This document shows positions 1-6,029 of a DNA stretch of 6,056 nucleotides, in pieces (positions within the stretch are counted from its first letter, which is position 1; every line of letters starts with the position of its first letter). The stretch comes from Candidatus Rokuibacteriota bacterium (GTDB taxonomy: Bacteria > Methylomirabilota > Methylomirabilia > Rokubacteriales > JACOUJ01): NCBI GenBank assembly GCA_016177865.1, contig JACOUJ010000058.1, forward strand, positions 2,117 to 8,172. Direction: 5' to 3'. The translations under genes were made by a program, and so were the position numbers. The notes under the pieces are model-generated. The model searched no databases. It was not told where the DNA came from and saw only the letters and a program-made list of their open reading frames with translations.

Positions 1-902
1 ATGATCATGAGCGCGATGAAGATGAAGGACGGCAGCCGCAGGAACAGGCCCTTGATGTTGAAACCCGCCTGCCAGAAGATCACACCGAAGTAGACAATCG
101 CGACAAGGACAAGCAAGAACCCCGCAGTATACAGCCACTTCACATGGATGCCTGAGCGAATCAGAAGGATGGGGAGCGTATACATCACGTAGCTCGGAAT
201 CGAGCCGACGACCTGCGACCGGCCGAACACGCGCGGCCGCCATACAGATGGCACCTCATGGACACGAAAGCCTTTCTCGTGGGCATCGATGATCGCTTCC
301 TGGACGTAGGTGTGCGTGCCGACCAAGTCGAACTCTCCCACAACCTCGGGCCGCATCGCGCGCAAGCCGCCGTGCGAGTCGGTCAACCGGAGCCCCGTGA
401 GCCAGCGCAGGATGCCGGTAAGCATGACGATGCCAAAGCGGTTGATCCAGCGGTATCGGTACTGAATGAGGCCTCGCTCGAGGAAGCGCGAGCCGACGAC
501 TATATCCGCCTCGTCCTTCGCGATCGGTTCGAGGAAGCGCATGACCTCGTTCGGGTCCGACTGCCCGTCGGCATCCATCGACATCACAACGTCGGGCCGG
601 AACGCGAGTGCCGCCTTCAGCCCCTGCTGCATGGCGTAGCCAAGGCCGCGCCCGCCGCCAATGACGACGTGCACGCCGAGACGCCTCGCGACCGTGCGGG
701 TGCCGTCGCGAGAATCGTCGGTGATGATGAGGACCGGCTCACGCAGTCCGTTCTTCTCGAACGCCGCCCGGATCTCGCCGACAACGGATTCGAGGACGGC
801 GGCGTCGTTCTTCGTGGGCAGGACGAGACAGATCCGCCATTCCCGTGGGGCCATCACTAAGCCGTCGATCCGAGGCGCAGCCCCGGACTCAAGTTGCGTC
901 AT
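1..902 (-). CDS. Family 2 glycosyltransferase, DPM1-like, with C-terminal membrane segments (3' end beyond window)
   Basis: Inverting GT-A-fold glycosyltransferase, probably moving a sugar from a nucleotide donor to a polyprenyl phosphate or glycan acceptor at the inner face of the membrane. I translated it by hand: 300 codons are open to the window edge with no stop. Seen: nucleotide-binding start LVLPTKND (residues 26-33), DDSRDGT (62-68), the metal-binding DAD in SMDADGQSDPNE (108-119), GSRF (137-140), and LTDSHGGLRA (173-182), the counterpart of the family's D-x-x-S-G-[FL]-R-A. Hydrophobic segments at about 258-280 and from 288 to the edge suggest a membrane hairpin. The ATG at 902 overlaps the upstream dehydrogenase stop as ATGA, so translation is probably coupled; an in-frame ATG at 854 (residue 17) is an alternative start closer to the conserved domain. 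The acceptor and donor cannot be told from sequence. The family call is firm; the dolichol/polyprenyl-phosphate role is inferred. Confidence 0.9.
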   Translation of the reverse strand, partial: MTQLESGAAPRIDGLVMAPREWRICLVLPTKNDAAVLESVVGEIRAAFEKNGLREPVLIITDDSRDGTRTVARRLGVHVVIGGGRGLGYAMQQGLKAALAFRPDVVMSMDADGQSDPNEVMRFLEPIAKDEADIVVGSRFLERGLIQYRYRWINRFGIVMLTGILRWLTGLRLTDSHGGLRAMRPEVVGEFDLVGTHTYVQEAIIDAHEKGFRVHEVPSVWRPRVFGRSQVVGSIPSYVMYTLPILLIRSGIHVKWLYTAGFLLVLVAIVYFGVIFWQAGFNIKGLFLRLPSFIFIALMI

Positions 903-2239
903 CTTGGATGAGGCTCTCGCGCGCCGGCACCTTCGAGTCGCACCACACGGAGCGGCGGTATTTCGGCCGGCAGAGCGCGAGCGAGGTCGAGCACCAGCGT
1001 GCCCGGTGCGCACAGGCGCACCAGCGCAGTGGCGTCGAGCAGGGCCTTACAAAGGACGACCAAGCTCCCCCTGGTGATTGCCCGCTCTGGCGTCTCGCAG
1101 AGAAGCGAGGTCAGGTGCTTGAGGTGCTGCGTGGCGTACTGGAGATTCCGGCCGCGCAGCGCGCCGAGATTGACGTCAGGGTCGAAGACGCGCAGGTTGA
1201 AGCCTTTGCCCAGAAGCCGTTCGGCGAGCTCGACGTAGGGGCTCTCGCGCAAGTCGTCGGTCTGCATCTTGAAGCTGAGACCAATAAGCACGACCTCGCG
1301 GATGCCTAGCCGCACGATCGTCTCGACCGACCCGCGAATCACTGCCTCGTTGCTCTTGAGCACCGCGTCGAGGAGGGTGTTCGAGGCGCCGTGCGTTGAG
1401 GCGACGCGGTTCAGCGCACGGAGGTCCTTTGGCAGGCACGGGCCGCCGAAGGCGTAGCCGGGGCGAAGGTACGCGGTCGAGATGTTCAGGATCTGGTCCC
1501 GGCAGAAAAGCTCCATCGCCTGGTCGGCGTCGGCCCCAAATGCCGGGCTTACGGCCACAACTTCGTTGGCGAACGCGACCTTCACCGCATGAAAGGCGTT
1601 CGACGCGTACTTCAAGAGACTGGCCGTACCCGGGCTCACAACATGCAGCGGCGCCTCGATGCGGCGGTAGAGATCGCGCATCAGTTTAGCGGCAATGGCG
1701 TGCTCCGTTCCAACTACAAGGAACGGAGGCGCCATGAAGTCGGCCATAGCGCTGCCCTCGCGGAGGAACTCCGGGTTCAACGCGAAGCCCACGTCCCGAC
1801 CAACCCTCGGTCCGAGCACATCGACGAGAATCGGAAGGACTTCTTCTTCGACCTGAGGCGAAGGAATGGTGCTGCGCAGGGCGATCACAAAGGGAGCGGA
1901 AGTGAGGGCGACAGCGACCGCGATCTCGCGCACGACTTGACAGATCGCGGCCGTGTCGGACGAGCCGCTCTGGCCGCTGGGCGTACCGACACACACCAGA
2001 GCGAGCTCGGAGCCCAGCGTTGCCTGCTTGGCGTCGTCTGTTGGGATGAGTCGGCCTCCGGTAAACTCACGCGCCAGCCCATCGGCGAGCCCCGGCTCGG
2101 TGACGGGAGCCTCGCCGCGGCAAAGTAGCTCGAGTTTCTCTGGCGACATCTCGACCAGAAAAACTCGGTGTCCCAGCGACGCGAGACATACTGCCGTGAC
2201 GGTCCCGACATAACCAGCGCCAAATACTGAAACCTTCAC
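899..2239 (-). CDS. UDP-glucose/GDP-mannose dehydrogenase family protein, AlgD-like
   Basis: NAD-dependent four-electron oxidation of a nucleotide sugar to the uronic acid, in the cytosol. The 446 residues fit the family's usual length of about 430-450. Seen: N-terminal Rossmann motif GAGYVG (7-12), CVGTP (83-87), NPEFLREG (155-162), central-domain KYASNAFHAVK (210-220), catalytic thiolate in FGGPCLPKD (Cys268, Lys271, Asp272), and C-terminal nucleotide-binding DDLRESPYVELAE (328-340). From memory of Pseudomonas AlgD, the segments NxxHAxKVxFANE, RPGxAFGGxCLPKD, LRESPxVELAExLxGKG and the late TSLL motif match it better than they match UDP-glucose dehydrogenases, and the catalytic cysteine has the same number (268). 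GDP-mannose is therefore the favoured substrate, by inference; UDP-glucose remains possible. The start is GTG at 2239, since the Rossmann strand begins at residue 2; no strong ribosome site precedes it. The stop overlaps the glycosyltransferase start. It is the first gene after a long gap, so a promoter probably lies in that gap. Confidence 0.93.
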   Translation of the reverse strand: MKVSVFGAGYVGTVTAVCLASLGHRVFLVEMSPEKLELLCRGEAPVTEPGLADGLAREFTGGRLIPTDDAKQATLGSELALVCVGTPSGQSGSSDTAAICQVVREIAVAVALTSAPFVIALRSTIPSPQVEEEVLPILVDVLGPRVGRDVGFALNPEFLREGSAMADFMAPPFLVVGTEHAIAAKLMRDLYRRIEAPLHVVSPGTASLLKYASNAFHAVKVAFANEVVAVSPAFGADADQAMELFCRDQILNISTAYLRPGYAFGGPCLPKDLRALNRVASTHGASNTLLDAVLKSNEAVIRGSVETIVRLGIREVVLIGLSFKMQTDDLRESPYVELAERLLGKGFNLRVFDPDVNLGALRGRNLQYATQHLKHLTSLLCETPERAITRGSLVVLCKALLDATALVRLCAPGTLVLDLARALPAEIPPLRVVRLEGAGAREPHPR

Positions 2240-2345
2240 GAGTATTTGTCCGTGTCTGTCGAGACCCTGCTCTGTCTCAGCAGCATAGCATATTCATGCC
2301 GAATGAGATCATGCACTTACAATGGTTTCCCGCAGTAGGGCTCTT

Positions 2346-2363
2346 GATACCGACGATACCGAA
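2346..2363. repeat. Two tandem copies of a 9-base unit
   Basis: GATACCGAC is followed directly by GATACCGAA, an eight-of-nine identical tandem duplication. It may be chance or part of a degraded repeat element; no function is assigned. Confidence 0.5.
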
Positions 2364-2420
2364 TTTCGCGCCTGGGTATTTCCCTGCACCAATGCTTGCA
2401 GACCAGGCGAAGGGTGTCGC

Positions 2421-2444
2421 TTCCTGAAAGCCAGCGTTCGGGAA
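2421..2444. repeat. Hairpin, 8-base arms
   Basis: TTCCTGAA and TTCGGGAA form inverted arms around an 8-base loop (AGCCAGCG). Seven pairs are standard and one is a G-T wobble. No T-run follows on either strand, so it does not look like an intrinsic terminator. It sits in a cluster of similar structures, which suggests an extragenic repeat element. Confidence 0.5.
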
Positions 2445-2467
2445 ATCCACGACCCGGTAATGCTAGC

Positions 2468-2499
2468 GAGGCTCCGCCTCCGACCGAGGCATGAGGCGG
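2468..2499. repeat. GC-rich palindromic cluster, REP-like
   Basis: GAGGC and GCCTC motifs alternate here and give several mutually exclusive hairpins: GAGGC-TCC-GCCTC (2468-2480), GCCTC-CGACC-GAGGC (2476-2490) and a wider CCGCCTC/GAGGCGG stem (2474-2480 with 2493-2499). Palindromes of this kind between genes are typical of REP-type extragenic repeats; whether it is repeated in the genome cannot be seen in this window. Confidence 0.5.
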
Positions 2500-2560
2500 C
2501 AGGGTGGGTGGACGTGTTCCGGGGCCGAGGCGGGTCGCAGTGAAGACTGGGGGGGAGGCG

Positions 2561-2586
2561 GCCCTCGCCTTGGGGGAAGGAAGGGC
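2561..2586. repeat. Hairpin with G-only loop
   Basis: GCCCT pairs with AGGGC at the base and CCTT with AAGG at the top, with a small asymmetric internal loop (CG against A) and a GGGGG apical loop on the plus strand. The RNA made from the operon strand would have a CCCCC loop. It lies within the G-run tract and lacks a terminator T-run. Confidence 0.4.
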
Positions 2587-2626
2587 AGCCGGAGGGTGGC
2601 GTGAGAACATCGGGGAGGTTTGTGGG

Positions 2627-2758
2627 TGCTTGCAGCGAGTACCCCAAATCCCGCAACACCCGCGCGACGGTCACCGCGGTCACCGGATGGTCCCGCTGGC
2701 TGAGCTCCGCCGCCATCGCCCGGGTCGATTTACTCGCGATGGTCGCACGCGACATGTC
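2627..2758 (-). pseudogene. Transposase remnant, probably ISAzo13 family
   Basis: About 44 codons read DMSR...SKSTRAMAAELSQRDHPV...TVARVLRDLGYSLQA. From memory this resembles the helix-turn-helix region of ISAzo13-family (Rhodopirellula-type DDE) transposases, which carry SKSTR-x-LA-x-EL, GHPVS-x-x-TVA-x-LL and LGYSLQANRK in that order. Homology stops after LQA: the frame stays open to 2309 but becomes low-complexity, proline- and arginine-rich sequence, and no DDE catalytic core follows. On the upstream side the frame starts with TTG at 2812 in a segment (minus strand, GGGCTTGCTGAAAAAT) that looks like an insertion-sequence end, but I could not find a convincing matching inverted repeat. A short, non-functional scar is the best reading; the family name is less sure than the transposase call. 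Confidence 0.6.
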
Positions 2759-2862
2759 AGTCAGCCGGATGTACAACACGACCTCAAATATAACCAGATT
2801 ATTTTTCAGCAAGCCCTTTATGTAGAGTTACCGTCTCCATCAAAGTGTCTTGGCATGGATCG

Positions 2863-3771
2863 TCAAGACCCATCCACGCGCGCGACGAAATCCGCATTGG
2901 TCCGCGTCCTCCTCAGGATGTTCGGGGGCAATGCCCCTCCAAACTGGCCCATCGAGTGTTCGTACCTGATCGCCGTGGCACTCAGGTTGAACGGGATCCC
3001 AAGGACCTTCCGCACGTCCCGTTCGACGAAATCGCGTAGCTTGACGAGCTCGTCTGGCGACAGAAAGTCGGTGAACACGAAGGATTTGTAGCCGGCGTCC
3101 GGGTTGCCCTTATAGTAGTCGGCAACGACGGTGTAGTCCACCTCGTAGCTGTAGAGCCGGTCGCCGTTGTAGGTGTAGACCCAAACACCATCCTCCCTGG
3201 AGTGCGGGACCGCGTGGTCGTAATACGGGGTACCCGGATACGTCGTGATGATGGTCACGTCAAAATCGTCCGGCTCAACCTTGAGCAGCCAATGGTACGG
3301 CTGCATGACGCTCTCATAGGACTCGCCAGGGTGCCCGATGGACATGAGTGCCTTCACCTTCAGGCCGTGCCGCCTGGCGATCTCAACGCACCGGGTATTC
3401 TCTTCGAGGGTCGCCTTCTTGTTAATATTCCTGAGGATCCGCGGGGATCCCGACTCGAACCCGGTGAGAATCCACCAGAAGCCCGCCTCGTACATCGCCG
3501 CCGCCTGGGCATCCGTAAAGAGCGCCTTAATGAACCCCCGGAGACGGAACTCGGTGCCAAGTGCCCGTTGGGTGCACGAAAGCGCCTGCATGAGCTCGAT
3601 CATCTTCGGGTTCACGTTGAATTCGTCGTCGTAGAACATGAAGCCGCTAATACCGTACGCCCGGAACAGATGGACGACCTCGGCGATGACGTTTTCGGTC
3701 GACCGCTTGCAGCTTGACGTGATCCGCTTCGGAAAAGACCACAACTCCAACGAACGCTTCAGATCGTTCAC
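2863..3771 (-). CDS. Radical SAM protein, N-terminally truncated (no CxxxCxxC motif)
   Basis: The 302 residues correspond to the barrel and C-terminal part of B12-binding-type radical SAM enzymes, which are usually about 450-600 residues. Seen: STENVIAEVVHLFRAYGI (24-41), FMFYDDEFNV (44-53), GFESGSPRIL (104-113) and IGHPGES (145-151), all barrel or SAM-contact segments, then the family-like tail with FLSPDELVKLRD (236-247) and VRKVLGIPF (253-261). Missing: the CxxxCxxC loop for the 4Fe-4S cluster, which should lie just before SFPKRI (12-17), and the whole cobalamin-binding domain. The start is GTG at 3771, overlapping the methyltransferase stop as GTGA; a TAG lies five codons upstream in frame, so the frame cannot extend. 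The other minus frames upstream show no such motif either. Without the cluster the protein should not do radical chemistry. It is either a deletion remnant kept in frame or a degenerate paralogue. Confident about the family, open about function. Confidence 0.8.
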   Translation of the reverse strand: MNDLKRSLELWSFPKRITSSCKRSTENVIAEVVHLFRAYGISGFMFYDDEFNVNPKMIELMQALSCTQRALGTEFRLRGFIKALFTDAQAAAMYEAGFWWILTGFESGSPRILRNINKKATLEENTRCVEIARRHGLKVKALMSIGHPGESYESVMQPYHWLLKVEPDDFDVTIITTYPGTPYYDHAVPHSREDGVWVYTYNGDRLYSYEVDYTVVADYYKGNPDAGYKSFVFTDFLSPDELVKLRDFVERDVRKVLGIPFNLSATAIRYEHSMGQFGGALPPNILRRTRTNADFVARVDGS

Positions 3772-4802
3772 GGCACTGGTTTTCTACCCTTGACGACGAG
3801 GGCCCAGGGAAACACGATTGCCCTAAGGTACCGTGCCGCCGTACTGTCCCTCTTCCCGTGGGCAATCACCTCGAGGCCACGCCTCTCAAACCAACTGAAG
3901 ACGTCGTCGTAGGATCGCCGATCGATTCGTGCCGCCGAGTACCAGTCAAACATATGATGGCGCGTCGGCTGCACACGCAATATGAGATTCGCGTATCGCG
4001 CAATCCTCAGGCCATGCATCACTTTACCGATGCCAGCCATAAAGGCCGCGAACCGCATCAGCTGCCCCACCGATAGCCTTGAGCTCAATCGCCGGATCGC
4101 ATTGTCCATCAGCTCAAAAACGACATTTCCCCTGTGGCTAAACTGCACAGCAACTACACCTCCAGGTCTCAACAACCTCGAAAGGCTGTCGAATGCCACC
4201 TCGGCATCTAATGTAAATCCTAACACGCCGATACTAAAGATCGTGTCGAAGGATTCAGGCCGAAATGGAGGTCCCAACAGGTCAGCCTGCACAACGTGGA
4301 TGTTTTCGCAGGCATCCGTATTAGCCTTCGCAACATCCACTGAGCAAGTTATATCGAACGCGACAACCCTTTGAGCTTTCTTCGCTGCCTGGAAGGCGTA
4401 CCGGCCATTCCCGCAACCCGCGTCGAGAACGACCTTCCCCACTAGGTCGTCTTCAGTCAGCAAGGTCTTGGCAGAAAATGCGGTCTCAGCGTCTTCCATC
4501 AAGCTTCCCCATGCTTCCAACCTTGCTTGGGGGGGGACTTTCTTCACCCATCCCCAATCCCGATAGACATTCCACTCATAGCCAAAACACTCCATTGTGC
4601 GCTTATCATGTCCCTCCAATTCTTCCGGCCGAGGTAATAAGCGCGGAATCCCATTCCAGATTGGATACCGCGACCCACAACCGCCACAGACAAGCTCACC
4701 CGTGTCGACAACCCCAGCACCGTCCTGTTTCGAGATGGGGCCAAGAATCAGTTCGCCTTTACAAGCTAAACAGCAAAGGTATTGCAGCAGCTCAGACTTC
4801 AC
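3768..4802 (-). CDS. Class I SAM methyltransferase with N-terminal Trm112-like zinc ribbon
   Basis: SAM-dependent methyltransferase, cytosolic, target unknown. The N-terminal 60 residues form a zinc ribbon: CLAC (Cys11, Cys14) and CGGC (Cys39, Cys42), followed by the typical YPIWNGIPRLLP (46-57). The catalytic domain has motif I VLDAGCGNGRYA (125-136), the acidic residue ending strand 2 in VVAFD (Asp150), VQADLLGPPF (171-180), FDTIFSIGVLGF (185-196) and LLRPGG (210-215). The C-terminal half has helices likely to form an acceptor cap. The GTG start is supported by an AGGGGA ribosome site five bases upstream. It lies 54 bases after the hydrolase and overlaps the radical SAM gene by 4 bases. Base composition is lower in GC than the dehydrogenase and glycosyltransferase (two sample 60-base lines counted at 53% and 45%, against 67% in one dehydrogenase line), which suggests separate ancestry. 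In glycan loci such enzymes often methylate sugars or act on lipid carriers; here that is inference. Confidence 0.88.
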   Translation of the reverse strand: MKSELLQYLCCLACKGELILGPISKQDGAGVVDTGELVCGGCGSRYPIWNGIPRLLPRPEELEGHDKRTMECFGYEWNVYRDWGWVKKVPPQARLEAWGSLMEDAETAFSAKTLLTEDDLVGKVVLDAGCGNGRYAFQAAKKAQRVVAFDITCSVDVAKANTDACENIHVVQADLLGPPFRPESFDTIFSIGVLGFTLDAEVAFDSLSRLLRPGGVVAVQFSHRGNVVFELMDNAIRRLSSRLSVGQLMRFAAFMAGIGKVMHGLRIARYANLILRVQPTRHHMFDWYSAARIDRRSYDDVFSWFERRGLEVIAHGKRDSTAARYLRAIVFPWALVVKGRKPVP

Positions 4803-4807
4803 CGGGG

Positions 4808-4813
4808 TCCCCT
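4808..4813 (-). promoter_or_regulatory. Ribosome binding site of the methyltransferase
   Basis: AGGGGA on the minus strand stands five bases before the GTG at 4802. It is the clearest Shine-Dalgarno sequence in the window and is the main reason for choosing that non-ATG start. Confidence 0.6.
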
Positions 4814-4856
4814 ACTGTGCGCTGGGCTGTGGCCTTGCAGATGTTTGCCTCCGGTA

Positions 4857-6029
4857 TTATCGCCTCTGGGAGGACTTTCGGGCCCACTGATCGATATAAC
4901 CGAGCTCGATGATCCTGTCGGCAAACAGCCGGCCCTGGAGGTCAGCGCCTTCCTCCGTCAGGTGGACTGAATCGGTGAAGTAGCGTCGCTCAGCCGGCAT
5001 CACTACACCAAAATCGAAGACCTCCACCCCAGTCTCTGCCGCTACCTCCCTGCCGACCTGATTGTGCTCATTGGTCGCCCGCTCGTACACCTCGCGGTAG
5101 GGGCCGGCAGGCTCAGCTGCAGGAAAGTACGCCGCGGTCGGCAAAAGCACCTCGATCCCGGCGCCCTTCGCTATGGCCACCATGGCCCTCAGGTTCCGGC
5201 GGAAGTATCGGCTGCTTGACCGGCGGAAGTTCTCCATGTACTCCTCGCCCTTAGGGCGCTGCTCTGTCAACGTCGTTGTGTACTTGTAAATACTCTCAGG
5301 TTGCCAGATCCCGAGCCGGATACCAGCGATCCGTGCCAGCGCCGACCAGCCGAAGAGCACGTCTCGGGCTAATGGCGACGGACACCAGACCTTCCTGTAG
5401 CCCGTGTAGTCGCCGGCGAACTCCGGTTGGCGTCGAGGGTGGACATCGTTGTGGGCATGATAGATGATGAGTAGGTCCGGCGTCAAATCTAAAACCTTGA
5501 AGACAAGATTGATCAAGTTCTCCGCGGACGTGTATCCGCCAACCCCGGCATTAATGACCTCAATCCGCAAGCCGGGATACCTCGCCTTTAGATGGCCCTC
5601 GAGTCGCGCCGGATATGTCTTGGCATCGTCGGTAATCGGAATCCCATACGTCGTGGAGCCACCGAGCGCGACGATTCGATACATGCCAAGAGGTTTCTCG
5701 ACGCTGAATTCCGGACCACGGAAACCATAGCTGTTGTGCCGAACGCGAGACGAGAGGCTTCGGTAGTTCGGCCGGAGCGTATAGACCAGCCAGTGATGCG
5801 GCTGATAGAGCGGTGTGTGCCCCAAAAACGAGCCGCCCTGCCCGATGGGCGCAGCGTAGAAAGCCTGCTGCTCGTGTGTGGCAAAGTACGCCAGCCAGAC
5901 CCACGCTGTTGCTTCGAGCAGAAGCAAGGTGGCTACTACCGAACCGAGCGCCAGCCAAAATTCGCGTCTCCACCTGAACAGGAACCACATCCAACTGCCG
6001 CTAGAAACCCACCGGCTTCCTAAGGTCAT
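4857..6029 (-). CDS. Membrane-anchored SGNH/GDSL hydrolase family protein
   Basis: Serine esterase or acyltransferase-like protein, probably acting outside the cytoplasmic membrane on acyl groups of a glycan. A basic segment (RWRR, 19-22) is followed by one hydrophobic helix at about 25-49, with the catalytic domain after it, giving an N-in, C-out anchor. Catalytic blocks seen in order: GGSTTYG (123-129, nucleophile Ser125), NAGVGGYTS (160-168, oxyanion Gly), HNDV (193-196, Asn194), and DSVHLTEEG (353-361, Asp353 and His356). All four SGNH residues are present, so it should be active. The segment YGFRGPEF (101-108) before block I is common in the membrane-anchored members of glycan loci. Start: ATG at 6029 has no visible ribosome site and overlaps a possible upstream frame ending at 6001; ATG at 5990 (residue 14) keeps the membrane helix and is a good alternative. 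Whether it adds or removes acetyl groups cannot be told. Confidence 0.88.
   Translation of the reverse strand: MTLGSRWVSSGSWMWFLFRWRREFWLALGSVVATLLLLEATAWVWLAYFATHEQQAFYAAPIGQGGSFLGHTPLYQPHHWLVYTLRPNYRSLSSRVRHNSYGFRGPEFSVEKPLGMYRIVALGGSTTYGIPITDDAKTYPARLEGHLKARYPGLRIEVINAGVGGYTSAENLINLVFKVLDLTPDLLIIYHAHNDVHPRRQPEFAGDYTGYRKVWCPSPLARDVLFGWSALARIAGIRLGIWQPESIYKYTTTLTEQRPKGEEYMENFRRSSSRYFRRNLRAMVAIAKGAGIEVLLPTAAYFPAAEPAGPYREVYERATNEHNQVGREVAAETGVEVFDFGVVMPAERRYFTDSVHLTEEGADLQGRLFADRIIELGYIDQWARKSSQRR

Larger units (their letters stand above)
2240..2862. other. 623-base gap with mobile-element debris and hairpins
   Basis: No intact gene is supported here. It separates the radical SAM stop from the dehydrogenase start. 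It holds a transposase-like remnant (2627-2758), a 9-base tandem repeat (2346-2363), hairpins at 2421-2444, 2468-2499 and 2561-2586, and a stretch from 2502 to 2625 with ten runs of three or more G on the plus strand, hence C-rich RNA when the operon is transcribed. Near the dehydrogenase, the minus strand has two overlapping TATGCT hexamers (about 2286-2296) that could act as a -10 box, but I find no good -35 at the right spacing. I do not see a classical hairpin-plus-T-run terminator after the radical SAM gene. Confidence 0.7.

Noticed and set aside
258..860. 200-codon plus-strand frame
   Set aside because: It lies antisense to the glycosyltransferase, has no recognisable domain and is rich in arginine, aspartate and proline, as expected from the complementary strand of a GC-rich gene.
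1589..2128. 179-codon plus-strand frame
   Set aside because: Antisense to the conserved dehydrogenase; no motif, biased composition.
2280..2330. Promoter for the dehydrogenase
   Set aside because: Two overlapping TATGCT hexamers are present on the minus strand but no acceptable -35 lies 16-18 bases upstream, so I did not list it as a feature.
2309..2812. The whole 167-codon minus frame as a functional gene
   Set aside because: Only about 44 codons look like a transposase; the rest is low-complexity sequence over the hairpin and C-rich tract, with no catalytic residues.
2504..3091. 195-codon plus-strand frame spanning the gap
   Set aside because: It runs antisense to the transposase remnant and then to the conserved end of the radical SAM gene; no domain seen.
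3435..3450. Two GGATCC palindromes four bases apart
   Set aside because: They encode part of the conserved GSPRIL segment of the radical SAM protein, so coding constraint and chance explain them.
3202..3717. 171-codon plus-strand frame
   Set aside because: Antisense to radical SAM barrel motifs that are clearly conserved; composition typical of a shadow frame.
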